This document shows, piece after piece, positions 23,833 through 37,200 of a stretch of 64,000 nt of DNA. Numbering within the stretch: position 1 is the stretch's first letter; every line of letters starts with the position of its first letter. Made by a program: the position numbers and the translations under genes. The stretch spans positions 2,849,535-2,913,534 of the forward strand of contig CANTUZ010000027.1 of NCBI GenBank assembly GCA_947846985.1. Direction: 5' to 3'. A model generated the notes under the pieces. It saw nothing but the letters and a program-made list of their open reading frames with translations. It made no database searches and was not told the origin of the DNA. Source of the DNA: Fratercula arctica (lineage: Eukaryota > Chordata > Aves > Charadriiformes > Alcidae).

Positions 23833-26800
23833 CTGCCTCGTAATGTCACCAAGGGTTGTGCTCTGACTGCCCTGTGATGTCACAAAGGGGGTCTCTGACT
23901 GCCCCGTGATGTCACAAAGGGGGGCTCTGACTGCCCTGTGATGTCACCAAGGGCAGCCTCTGACTGCCTCGTGATGTCACCAAGGGTTGTGCTCTGACTG
24001 CCCTGTGATGTCACAAAGGGGGACTCTGACTGCCCCGTGATGTCAGAAAGGGGGGGGCTCTGACTACCCTGTGATGTCACCAAGAGCAGACTCTGACTGC
24101 CCCGTGATGTCACCAAGGTTCGGGCTCTGACTGCCCTGCGATGTCACCAAGGGCAGACTTTGACTGCCCCGTGATGTCACAAAGGGGAGCTCTGACTGCT
24201 CCGTGATGTCACAAAGTGAGGGCTCTGACTGCCCTGTGATGTCACCAAGGGATGTGCTCTGACTGCACTGTGATGTCACAAAGGGGGGCTCTGACTGCCC
24301 TGTGATGTCACAAAGGGGGGCTCTGACTGCCTTGTGATGTCACCAAGGTTCGGGCTCTGACTGCCCTGTGATGTCACCAAGAGCAGACTCTGACTGCCCC
24401 GTGATGTCACAAAGGGGAGCTCTGACTGCCCCGTGATGTCACAAAGTGAGGGCTCTGACTGCCCTGTGATGTCACCAAGGGTTGTGCTCTGACTGCCCTG
24501 TGATGTCACAAAGGGCAGCCTCTGACTGCCTCGTGATGTCACCAAGGGCAGACTCTGATTGCCGCATGATGTCACTAAGGGGGGCTCTGACGGCCCCATG
24601 TTGTCACAAAGGTGGGGCTCTGACTGCCCTGTGATGTCACCAAGAGCAGACTCTGACTGCCCCGTGATGTCACCAAGGACGGGATCTGACTGCCCTGTGA
24701 TGTCACAAAGGGGGGCTCTGACTGCCCCATGATGTCACAAAGGGGGGCTCTGACTGCCCCGTGATGTCACCAAGGACAAGCTCTCACTCCCCTCTGATGT
24801 CCCCAAGGGCGCGATCTGACTGCCTCCTGATGTCACAAAGGGCGGGTTCTGAATCCCTTGTGATGTCACCAAGGGTGTGCTCTGACTACCCTGTGGTGTC
24901 ACCAAAGGCGGTTCTGAATGCCCTGTGATGTCACAAAAGGGGGGCTGTGATTGCCCTGTGATGTCACCAAGGGCGGGCTCTGACTGCCTCGTGATGTCAC
25001 AAAACGGGGCTGTGACTGCCCTCTGATGTCACATATTGGGGCTCTGACTCTCTTGTGATGTCACCAAGGGTGTGCTCTGACTGCCCCATGATGTCACCAA
25101 AGGCGGGTTCTGAATGCCCTGTGATGTCACAAAAGGGGGGCTGTTACTGCCCTGTGATGTCACGAAGGGCGGGCTCTGACTGCCTCGTGATGTCACCAAG
25201 AGTCGGGCCCTGACTGTGCCGTGATGTCACCAAGAGCCTACTCTGACTGCCTCGTGATGTCACCAAGGGTCGGGCCCTGACTGTGCCGTGAGGTCACCGA
25301 GAGCGGACTCTGACTGCCCCGTGATGTCACCAAGAGTCGGGCCCTGACTGCCCTGTGATGTCACCAAGAGCAGACTCTGACTGCCCCGTGATGTCACCAA
25401 GGACGGGATCTGACTGCCCTGTGATGTCACAAAGGGGGGCTCTGACTGCCTTGTGATGTCACCAAGGTTCGGGCTCTGACTGCCCTGCGATGTCACCAAG
25501 GGCAGACTCTGACTGCCCCGTGATGTCACAAAGGGGAGCTCTGACTGCCCCGTGATGTCACAAAGTGAGGGCTCTGACTGCCCTGTGATGTCACCAAGGG
25601 TTGTGCTCTGACTGCACTGTGATGTCACAAAGGGGGGCTCTGAAGGCCCTGTGATGTCACCAAGGGGGGGCTCTGACTGCCCTGTGATGTCACCAAGGGT
25701 AACCTCTGACTGCCTCGTGCTGTCACCAAGGCTTGTGCTCTGACTGCCCTGTGATGTCAGAAAGGGCAGCCTCTGACTGCCTCGTGATGTCACCAAGGGT
25801 TGTGCTCTGACTGCCCTGTGATGTCACAAAGGGGGGCTCTGACTGCCCCGTGATGTCACAAAGGGGGGCTCTGACTGCCCTGTGATGCCACCAAGGGTTG
25901 TGCTCTGACTTCCCTGTGATGTCACAAAGGGGGGCTCTGACTGCCCCGTGATGTCACAAAGGGGGGGGCTCTGACTACCCTGTGATGTCACCAAGAGCAG
26001 ACTCTGACTGCCCCGTGATGTCACCAAGGACGGGATCTGACTGCCCTGTGATGTCACAAAGGGGGGCTCTGACTGCCTTGTGATGTCACCAAGGTTCGGG
26101 CTCTGACTGCCCTGCGATGTCACCAAGAGCAGACTCTGACTGCCCCGTGATGTCACAAAGGGGAGCTCTGACTGCCCCGTGATGTCACAAAGGGGAGGTC
26201 TGACTGCCCCGTGATGTCACAAAGTGAGGGCTCTGACTGCCCTGTGATGTCACCAAGGGTTGTGCTCTGACTGCCCTGTGATGTCACAAAGGGCAGCCTC
26301 TGACTGCCTCGTGATGTCACCAAGGGCAGACTCTGATTGCCGCATGATGTCACTAAGGGGGGCTCTGACGGCCCCATGATGTCACAAAGGTGGGGCTCTG
26401 ACTGCCCTGTGATGTCACCAAGAGCAGACTCTGACTGCCCCGTGATGTCACCAAGGACGGGATCTGACTGACCTGTGATGTCACAAAGGGGGGCTCTGAC
26501 TGCCCCATGATGTCACAAAGGGGGGCTCTGACTGCCCCGTGATGTCACCAAGGACAGGCTCTCACTCCCCTGTGATGTCCCCAAGGGCGCGATCTGACTG
26601 CCCCCTGATGTCACAAAGGGCGGGTTCTGACTCCCTTGTGATGTCACCAAGGGTGTGCTCTGACTGCCCTGTGGTGTCACCAAAGGCGGGTTCTGAATGC
26701 CCTGTGATGTCACAAAAGGGGGGCTGTGACTGCCCTGTGATGTCACGAAGGCCGGGCTCTGACTGCCTTGTGATGTCACCAAGAGTCGGGCCCTGACTGT

Positions 26801-26838
26801 GCCGTGATGTCACCAAGAGCGTACTCTGACTGCCTCGT
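23833..26838 (+). repeat. Right member of the 3-kb dispersed duplication (partner 10.53-13.53 kb)
   Basis: This segment is collinear with its partner through two landmark cassettes (24761 and 26539). It departs near the end because 26539 has lost seven monomers, whereas its positional partner at 13236 has not. This segment is thus a mosaic of the 10.5-13.2 kb type and the 15.3/19.5 kb type. Private changes include CCCCTCTGATGTCC near 24790 and CTGTTACTGCC near 25141. Confidence 0.75.
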
Positions 26839-28400
26839 CATGTCACCAAGGGTCGGGCCCTGACTGTGCCGTGAGGTCACCGAGAGCGGACTCTGACTGC
26901 CCCGTGATGTCACAAAGGGGGGCTCTGACTGCCCTGTGATGTCACCAAGAGCAGACTCTGACTGCCCCGTGATGTCACCAAGGACGGGATCTGACTGCCC
27001 TGTGATGTCACAAAGGGGGGCTCTGACTGCCCTGTGATGTCACCAAGGGCAACCTCTGACTGCCTCGTGCTGTCACCAAGGGTTGTGCTCTGACTGCCCT
27101 GTGATGTCACAAAGGGCAGCCTCTGACTGCCCTGTGATGTCACCAAGGGTTGTGCTCTGACTGCACTGTGATGTCACAAAGGGGGGCTCTGACTGCCCCG
27201 TGATGTCACAAAGGGGGGGGCTCTGACTGCCCTGTGATGTCACCAAGAGCAGACTCTGACTGCCCCGTGATGTCACCAAGGACGGGATCTGACTGCCCCG
27301 TGATGTCACAAAGGGGAGCTCTGACTACCTTGTGATGTCACCAAGGTTCGGGCTCTGACTGCCCTGCGATGTCACCAAGAGCAGACTCTGACTGCCCTGT
27401 GATGTCACCAAGAGCAGACTCTGACTGCCCGGTGATGTAACAAAGGCGGGCTCTGTCTGCCCTGTGATGTCACCAAGGGCAGCCTCTGACTGCCCTGTGA
27501 TGTCACCAAGGGTTGTGCTCTGACTGCCCTGTGATGTCACAAAGGGCAGCCTCTGACTGCCCTGTGATGTCACCAAGGGTTGTGCTCTGACTGCCCTGTG
27601 ATTTCACAAAGGGGGGGCTCTGACTGCCCCGTGCTGTCACCAAATGCGGGCTCTGAGTGCTGTGTGATGTCACAAAGGGGGCCTCTCACTGCCCTGTGAT
27701 GTCACCAACAGCAAACTCTGAGTCCCTTCTGAAGTCACCAAGCGCGACCTGTGATTGCCCTGTGATGTCACCAAGGGGGGCTCTGACTGCCCCATGATAT
27801 CACAAAGGGGGGCTCTGACTGCCCCATGATGTCACCAAGGACAGGCTCTCACTCCCCTGTGATGTCCCCAAGGGCGCGATCTGACTGCCCCCTGATGTCA
27901 CAAAGGGCGGGTTCTGACTCCCTTGTGATGTCACCAAGGGTGTGCTCTGACTGCCCTGTGGTGTCACCAAAGGCGGGTTCTGAATGCCCTGTGATGTCAC
28001 AAAGGGGGGCTCTGACTGCCCTGTGGTGTCACCAAGAGTCGGGCCCTGACTGTGCCGTGATGTCACCAAGAGCGTACTCTGACTGCCCCGTGATGTCACC
28101 AAGAGTCGGGCCCTGACTGTGCCGTGATGTCACCAAGAGCGTACTCTGACTGCCTCGTCATGTCACCAAGGGTCGGGCCCTGACTGTGCCGTGAGGTCAC
28201 CGAGAGCGGACTCTGACTGCCCCGTGATGTCACCAAGAGTCGGGCCCTGACTGCCCTGTGATGTCACCAAGAGCAGACTCTGACTGCCCCGTGATGTCAC
28301 CAAGGACGGGATCTGACTGCCCTGTGATGTCACAAAGGGGGGCTCTGACTGCCTTGTGATGTCACCAAGGTTCGGGCTCTGACTGCCCTGCGATGTCACC
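26153..28400 (+). repeat. 4.3-kb HOR, partial copy 3
   Basis: The two cassettes here (26539, 27826) correspond to the second and third cassettes of the 4.3-kb unit, spaced 1,287 bp instead of 1,352-1,354 bp. The divergent cassette lies between them. The 27826 cassette has lost M6 and repeats the M15-M16 pair (GAGTCGGGCC, GAGCGTACTC) twice, near 28035 and 28103. A one-base change, GATTTCACAAAGG, occurs near 27601. Confidence 0.78.
27631..27760 (+). repeat. Divergent four-monomer cassette, copy 3
   Basis: This carries the same unusual series as at 16431 and 20681 and shares GAGTGCTGTG with the latter. It lies just before the 27826 landmark cassette, the same relation as in the other two copies. 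Confidence 0.88.
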
Positions 28401-29309
28401 AAGAGCAGACTCTGACTGCCCCGTGATGTCACAAAGGGGAGCTCTGACTGCCCCGTGATGTCACAAAGTGGGGGCTCTGACTGCGCTGTGATGTCACCAA
28501 GGGTTGTGCTCTGACTGCACTGTGATGTCACAAAGGGGGGCTCTGAAGGCCCTGTGATGTCACCAAGGGGGGGCTCTGACTGCCCTGTGATGTCAGGAAG
28601 AGCAGACTCTGACTGCCGCATGATGTCAAAAAGGGGGGCTCTGACTGCCCTGTGATGTCACCAAGGGCAGCCTCTGACTGCCCCGTGATGTCACAAAGGG
28701 GGGCTCTGACTGCCCTGTGATGTCACCAAGGGCAACCTCTGACTGCCTCGTGCTGTCACCAAGGGTTCTGCTCTGACTGCCCTGTGATGTCACAAAGGGC
28801 AGCCTCTGACTGCCTCATGATGTCACCAAGGGCAGACTCTGATTGCCGCATGATGTCACAAAGGGGGACTCTGACGGCCCCATGATGTCACAAAGGTGGG
28901 GCTCTGACTGCCCTGTGATGTCACCAAGAGCAGACTCTGACTGCCCCGTGATGTGCCCAAGGACGGGATCTGACTGCCCTGTGATGTCACCAAGGGCAGC
29001 CTCTGACTGCCCTGTGATGTCACCAAGGGTCGGGCCCTGACTGTGCCGTGAGGTCACCGAGAGCGGACTCTGACTGCCCCGTGTTGTCACAAAGGGGGGC
29101 TCTGACTGCCCTGTGATATCACCAAGGGCAGCCTCTGACTGCCTCGTGATGTCACCAAGGGTTGTGCTCTGACTGCCCCGTGATGTCACCAAGGACGGGA
29201 TCTGACTGCCCCGTGATGTCACCAAGGACGGGATCTGACTGCCCTGTGATGTCACAAAGGGGGGCTCTGACTGCCGCATGATGTCACAAAGGGGGGCTCT
29301 GACTGCCCC

Positions 29310-32300
29310 GTGATGTCACCAAGGACAGGCTCTCACTCCCCTGTGATGTCCCCAAGGGCGCGATCTGACTGCCCCCTGATGTCACAAAGGGCGGGTTCTG
29401 ACTCCCTTGTGATGTCACCAAGGGTGTGCTCTGACTGCCCTGTGGTGTCACCAAAGGCGGGTTCTGAATGCCCTGTGATGTCACAAAAGGGGGGCTGTGA
29501 TTGCCCTGTGATGTCACCAAGGGCGGGCTCTGACTGCCCTGTGTTGTCATAAAGGGGTGCTCTGACTGCCCCGTGATGTCACAAAACGGGGCTGTGACTG
29601 CCCTCTGATGTCACACATTGGGGCTCTGACTCTCTTGTGATGTCACCAAGGGTGTGCTCTGACTGCCCCATGATGTCACCAAAGGCGGGTTCTGAATGCC
29701 CTGTGATGTCACAAAAGGGGGGCTGTGACTGCCCTGTGATGTCACGAAGGGCGGGCTCTGACTGCCTCGTGATGTCACCAAGAGTCGGGCCCTGACTGTG
29801 CTGTGATGTCACCAAGAGCGTACTCTGACTGCCTCGTCATGTCACCAAGGGTCGGGCCCTGACTGTGCCGTGAGGTCACCGAGAGCGACTCTGACTGCCC
29901 CGTGATGTCACAAAGGGGGGCTCTGACTGCCCTTTGATGTCACCAAGAGCAGACTCTGACTGCCCCGTGATGTCACCAAGGACGGGATCTGACTGCCCTG
30001 TGATGTCACAAAGGGGGGCTCTGACTGCCTTGTGATGTCACCAAGGTTCGGGCTCTGACTGCCCTGCGATGTCACCAAGAGCAGACTCTGACTGCCCCGT
30101 GATGTCACAAAGGGGAGCTCTGACTGCCCCGTGATGTCACAAAGTGGGGGCTCTGACTGCGCTGTGATGTCACCAAGGGTTGTGCTCTGACTGCACTGTG
30201 ATGTCACAAAGGGGGGCTCTGAAGGCCCTGTGATGTCACCAAGGGGGGGCTCTGACTGCCCTGTGATGTCAGCAAGAGCAGACTCTGACTGCCGCATGAT
30301 GTCACCAAGGGCAGACTCTGATTGCCGCATGATGTCACAAAGGGGGGCTCTGACGGCCCCATGATGTTACAAAGGTGGGGCTCTGACTGCCCTGTGATGT
30401 CACCAAGAGCAGACTCTGACTGCCCCGTGATGTCACCAAGGACGGGATCTGACTGCCCTGTGATGTCACAAAGGCGGGCTCTGACTGCCCCATGATGTCA
30501 CAAAGGGGGGCTCTGACTGCCCTGTGATGTCACCAAGGGCAGCCTCTGACTGCCCTGTGATGTCACCAAGGGTCGGGCCCTGACTGTGCCGTGAGGTCAC
30601 CGAGAGCGGACTCTGACTGCCCCGTGATGTCACAAAGGGGGGCTCTGACTGCCCTGTGATATCACAAAGGGCAGCCTCTGACTGCCTATTGATGTCACCA
30701 AGGGTTGTGCTCTGACTGCCCTGTGATGTCACCAAGAGCAGGCTCTGACTGCCCCGTGATGTCACCAAGGACGGGATCTGACTGCCCTGTGATGTCACAA
30801 AGGGGGGCTCTGACTTCCCCATGATGTCACAAAGGGGGGCTCTGACTGCCCCGTGATGTCACCAAGGACAGGCTCTCACTCCCCTGTGATGTCCCCAAGG
30901 GCGCGATCTGACTGCCCCGTGATGTCACAAAGGGCGGGCTCTGACTGCCTCGTGATGTCACCAAGAGTCGGGCCCTGACTGTGCCGTGATGTCACCAAGA
31001 GCCTACTCTGACTGCCTCGTGATGTCACCAAGGGTCGGGCCCTGACTGCCCCGTGATGTCACCGAGAGCGGACTCTGACTGCCCCGTCATGTCACAAAGG
31101 GGGGCTCTGACTGCCCTGTGATGTCACCAAGGTTCGGGCTCTGACTGCCCTGCGATGTCACCAAGAGCAGACTCTGACTGCCCCGTGATGTCACAAAGGG
31201 GAGCTCTGACTGCCCCGTGATGTCACAAAGTGGGGGCTCTGACTGCGCTATGATGTCACCAAGGGTTGTGCTCTGACTGCACTGTGATGTCACAAAGGGG
31301 GGCTCTGAAGGCCCTGTGATGTCACCAAGGGGGGGCTCTGACTGCCCTGTGATGTCAGCAAGAGCAGACTCTGACTGCCGCATGATGTCACAAAGGGGGG
31401 CTCTGACTACCCTGTGATGTCACCAAGGGCAACCTCTGACTGCCTCGTGCTGTCACCAAGGGTTGTGCTCTGACTGCCCTGTGATGTCACAAAGGGCAGC
31501 CTCTGACTGCCTCGTGATGTCACCAAGGGCAGACTCTGATTGCCGCATGATGTCACAAAGGGGGGCTCTGACGGCCCCATGATGTCACAAAGGTGGGGCT
31601 CTGACTGCCCTGTGATGTCACAAAGGGCAGCCTCTGACTGCCTCGTGATGTCACCAAGGGCAGACTCTGATTGCCACATGATGTCACAAAGGGGGGCTCT
31701 GACGGCCCCATGATGTCACAAAGGTGGGGCTCTGACTGCCCTGTGATGTCAGCAAGAGCAGACTCTGACTGCCGCATGATGTCACAAAGGGGGGCTCTGA
31801 CTGCCCTGTGATGTCACCAAGGGCAGCCTCTGACTGCCCCGTGATGTCACAAAGCGGGGCTCTGACTGCCCTGTGATGTCACCAAGGGCAACCTCTGACT
31901 GCCTCGTGCTGTCACCAAGGGTTGTGCTCTGACTGCCCTGTGATGTCACAAAGGGCAGCCTCTGACTGCCTCGTGATGTCACCAAGGGCAGACTCTGATT
32001 GCCGCATGATGTCACAAAGGGGGGCTCTGACGGCCCCATGATGTCACAAAGGTGGGGCTCTGACTGCCCTGTGATGTCACCAAGAGCAGACTCTGACTGC
32101 CCCGTGATGTCACCAAGGACGGGATCTGACTGCCCTGTGATGTCACAAAGGGGGGCTCTGACTGCCCCGTGATGTCACCAAGGACAGGCTCTCACTCCCC
32201 TGTGATGTCCCCAAGGGCGCGATCTGACTGCCCCCTGATGTCACAAAGGGCTGGTTCTGACTCCCTTGTGATGTCACCAAGGGTGTGCTCTGACTGCCCT

Positions 32301-34273
32301 GTGGTGTCACCAAAGGCGGGTTCTGAATGCCCTGTGATGTCACAAAAGGGGGGCTGTGATTGCCCTGTGATGTCACCAAGGGCGGGCTCTGACTGCCCTG
32401 TGTTGTCATAAAGGGGTGCTCTGACTGCCCGTGATGTCACAAAACAGGGCTGTGACTGCCCTCTGATGTCACACATTGGGGCTCTGACTCTCTTGTGATG
32501 TCACCAAGGGTGTGCTCTGACTGCCCCATGATGTCACCAAAGGCGGGTTCTGAATGCCCTGTGATGTCACAAAAGGGGGCTGTGACTGCCCTGTGATGTC
32601 ACGAAGGGCGGGCTCTGACTGCCTCGTGATGTCACCAAGAGTCGGGCCCTGACTGTGCCGTGATGTCACCAAGAGCGTACTCTGACTGCCTCGTGATGTC
32701 ACCAAGGGTCGGGCCCTGACTGTGCCGTGAGGTCACCGAGAGCGGACTCTGACTGCCCCGTGATGTCACCAAGAGTCGGGCCCCGACTGCCCTGTGATGT
32801 CACCAAGAGCAGACTCTGACTGCCCCATGATGTCACCAAGGACGGGATCTGACTGCCCTGTGATGTCACAAAGGGGGGCTCTGACTGCCTTGTGATGTCA
32901 CCAAGGTTCGGGCTCTGACTGCCCTGCGATGTCACCAAGGGCAGACTCTGACTGCCCGTGATGTCACAAATGGGAGCTCTGACTGCCCGTGATGTCACAA
33001 AGTGAGGGCTTTGAGTGCCCTGTGATGTCACCAAGGGTTGTGCTCTGACTGCACTGTGATGTCACAAAGGGGGGCTCTGAAGGCCCTGTGATGTCACCAA
33101 GGGGGGGCTCTGACTGCCCTGTGATGTCAGCAAGAGCAGACTCTGACTGCCGCATGATGTCACAAAGGGGGGCTCTGACTGCCCTGTGATGTCACCAAGG
33201 GCAGCCTCTAACTGCCCCGTGATGTCACAAAGGGGGGCTCTGACTGCCCTGTGATGTCACCAAGGGCAACCTCTGACTGCCTCGTGCTGTCACCAAGGGT
33301 TGTGCTCTGACTGCCCTGTGATGTCACAAAGGGCAGCCTCTGACTGCCTCGTGATATCACCAAGGGTTGTGCTCTGACTGCCCTGTGATGTCACCAAGGG
33401 TGTGCTCTGACTGCCTCGTGATGTCACCAAGGGTTGTGCTCTGACTGCCCTGTGATGTCACAAAGGGGGGCTCTGATTGCCCCGTGATGTCACAAAGTGG
33501 GGGCTCTGACTGCCCTGTGATGTCACCAAGGGTTGTGCTCTGACTGCACTGTGATGTCACAAAGGGGGGCTCTGAAGGCCCTGTGATGTCACCAAGGGGG
33601 GGCTCTGACTGCCCTGTGATGTCAGGAAGAGCAGACTCTGACTGCCGCATGATGTCACAAAGGGGGGCTCTGACTGCCCTGTGATGTCACCAAGGGCAAC
33701 CTCTGACTGCCTCGTGCTGTCACCAAGGGTTCTGCTCTGACTGCCCTGTGATGTCACAAAGGGCAGACTCTGACTGCCTCATGATGTCACCAAGGGCAGA
33801 CTCTGATTGCCGCATGATGTCACAAAGGGGGACTCTGACGGCCCCATGATGTCACAAAGGTGGGGCTCTGACTGCCCTGTGATGTCACCAAGAGCAGACT
33901 CTGACTGCCCCGTGATGTCACCAAGGGCGGGATCTGACTGCCCTGTGATGTCACCAAGGGCAGCCTCTGACTGCCCTGTGATGTCACCAAGGGTCGGGCC
34001 CTGACTGTGCCGTGATGTCACCAAGAGCGGACTCTGACTGCCCCGTGATGTCACAAAGGGGGGCTCTGACTGCCCTGTGATATCACCAAGGGCAGCCTCT
34101 GACTGCCTCGTGATGTCACCAAGGGTTGTGCTCTGACTGCCCTGTGATGTCACCAAGAGCAGGCTCTGACTGCCCCGTGATGTCACCAAGGACGGGATCT
34201 GACTGCCCTGTGATGTCACAAAGGGGGGCTCTGACTTCCCCATGATGTCACAAAGGGGGGCTCTGACTGCCCC
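29310..34273 (+). repeat. 5.1-kb HOR, copy 1 (4,964 bp)
   Basis: The unit has three landmark cassettes: full (29310), short (30853) and full (32169). The sequence just upstream, about 28.5-29.3 kb, matches the end of the next unit, so the true phase may begin earlier. It is about 138 bp shorter than copy 2, with the loss before 30853. The stretch 32.43-33.00 kb lacks four single bases found in copy 2. The third cassette carries CAAAACAGGG (G to A in M9), shared only with the cassette at 37267. Confidence 0.85.
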
Positions 34274-37200
34274 GTGATGTCACCAAGGACAGGCTCTCAC
34301 TCCCCTGTGATGTCCCCAAGGGCGCGATCTGACTGCCCCCTGATGTCACAAAGGGCGGGTTCTGACTCCCTTGTGATGTCACCAAGGGTGTGCTCTGACT
34401 GCCCTGTGGTGTCACCAAAGGCGGGTTCTGAATGCCCTGTGATGTCACAAAAGGGGGGCTGTGATTGCCCTGTGATGTCACCAAGGGCGGGCTCTGACTG
34501 CCCTGTGTTGTCATAAAGGGGTGCTCTGACTGCCCCGTGATGTCACAAAACGGGGCTGTGACTGCCCTCTGATGTCACACATTGGGGCTCTGACTCTCTT
34601 GTGATGTCACCAAGGGTGTGCTCTGACTGCCCCATGATGTCACCAAAGGCGGGTTCTGAATGCCCTGTGATGTCACAAAAGGGGGGCTGTGACTGCCCTG
34701 TGATGTCACGAAGGGCGGGCTCTGACTGCCTCGTGATGTCACCAAGAGTCGGGCCCTGACTGTGCCGTGATGTCACCAAGAGCGTACTCTGACTGCCTCG
34801 TGATGTCACCAAGGGTCGGGCCCTGACTGTGCCGTGAGGTCACCGAGAGCGGACTCTGACTGCCCCGTGATGTCACAAAGGGGGGGCTCTGACTGCCCTG
34901 TGATGTCACCAAGAGCAGACTCTGACTGCCCCGTGATGTCACCAAGGACGGGATCTGACTGCCCTGTGATGTCACAAAGGGGGGCTCTGACTGCCTTGTG
35001 ATGTCACCAAGGTTCGGGCTCTGACTGCCCTGCGATGTCACCAAGAGCAGACTCTGACTGCCCCGTGATGTCACAAAGGGGAGCTCTGACTGCCCCGTGA
35101 TGTCACAAAGTGGGGGCTCTGACTGCGCTGTGATGTCACCAAGGGTTGTGCTCTGACTGCACTGTGATGTCACAAAGGGGGGCTCTGAAGGCCCTGTGAT
35201 GTCACCAAGGGGGGGCTCTGACTGCCCTGTGATGTCAGCAAGAGCAGACTCTGACTGCCGCATGATGTCACCAAGGGCGGGCTCTGACTGCCCTGTGATG
35301 TCACCAAGGGCAGCCTCTGACTGCCCCGTGATGTCACAAAGGGGGGCTCTGACTGCCCTGTGATGTCACCAAGGGCAACCTCTGACTGCCTCGTGATGTC
35401 ACCAAGGGCAGACTCTGATTGCCGCATGATGTCACAAAGGGGGGCTCTGACGGCCCCATGATGTCACAAAGGTGGGGCTCTGACTGCCCTGTGATGTCAC
35501 CAAGAGCAGACTCTGACTGCCCCGTGATGTCACCAAGGACGGGATCTGACTGCCCTGTGATGTCACAAAGGGGGGCTCTGACTGCCCCATGATGTCACAA
35601 AGGGGGGCTCTGACTGCCCTGTGATGTCACCAAGGGCAGCCTCTGACTGCCCTGTGATGTCACCAAGGGTCGGGCCCTGACTGTGCCGTGAGGTCACCGA
35701 GAGCGGGCTCTGACTGCCCCGTGATGTCACAAAGGGGGGCTCTGACTGCCCTGTGATATCACCAAGGGCAGCCCTCTGACTGCCTCGTGATGTCACCAAG
35801 GGTTGTGCTCTGACTGCCCTGTGATGTCACCAAGAGCAGGCTCTGACTGCCCCGTGATGTCACCAAGGACGGGATCTGACTGCCCTGTGATGTCACAAAG
35901 GGGGGCTCTGACTTCCCCATGATGTCACAAAGGGGGGCTCTGACTGCCCCGTGATGTCACCAAGGACAGGCTCTCACTCCCCTGTGATGTCCCCAAGGGC
36001 GCGATCTGACTGCCCCGTGATGTCACAAAGGGCGGGCTCTGACTGCCTCGTGATTGTCACCAAGAGTCGGGCCCTGACTGTGCCGTGATGTCACCAAGAG
36101 CCTACTCTGACTGCCTCGTGATGTCACCAAGGGTCGGGCCCTGACTGCCCCGTGATGTCACCGAGAGCGGACTCTGACTGCCCCGTGATGTCACAAAGGG
36201 GGGCTCGACTGCCCTGTGATGTCACCAAGGTTCGGGCTCTGACTGCCCTGCGATGTCACCAAGAGCAGACTCTGACTGCCCCGTGATGTCACAAAGGGGA
36301 GCTCTGACTGCCCCGTGATGTCACAAAGTGGGGGCTCTGACTGCGCTGTGATGTCACCAAGGGTTGTGCTCTGACTGCACTGTGATGTCACAAAGGGGGG
36401 CTCTGAAGGCCCTGTGATGTCACCAACGGGGGGCTCTGACTGCCCTGTGATGTCAGCAAGAGCAGACTCTGACTGCCGCATGATGTCACAAAGGGGGGCT
36501 CTGACTACCCTGTGATGTCACCAAGGGCAACCTCTGACTGCCTCGTGCTGTCACCAAGGGTTGTGCTCTGACTGCCCTGTGATGTCACAAAGGGCAGCCT
36601 CTGACTGCCTCGTGATGTCACCAAGGGCAGACTCTGATTGCCGCATGATGTCACAAAGGGGGGCTCTGACGGCCCCATGATGTCACAAAGGTGGGGCTCT
36701 GACTGCCCTGTGATGTCACAAAGGGCAGCCTCTGACTGCCTCGTGATGTCACCAAGGGCAGACTCTGATTGCCACATGATGTCACAAAGGGGGGCTCTGA
36801 CGGCCCCATGATGTCACAAAGGTGGGGCTCTGACTGCCCTGTGATGTCAGCAAGAGCAGACTCTGACTGCCGCATGATGTCACAAAGGGGGGCTCTGACT
36901 GCCCTGTGATGTCACCAAGGGCAGCCTCTGACTGCCCCGTGATGTCACAAAGCGGGGCTCTGACTGCCCTGTGATGTCACCAAGGGCAACCTCTGACTGC
37001 CTCGTGCTGTCACCAAGGGTTGTGCTCTGACTGCCCTGTGATGTCACAAAGGGCAGCCTCTGACTGCCTCGTGATGTCACCAAGGGCAGACTCTGATTGC
37101 CGCATGATGTCACAAAGGGGGGCTCTGACGGCCCCATGATGTCACAAAGGTGGGGCTCTGACTGCCCTGTGATGTCACCAAGAGCAGACTCTGACTGCCC

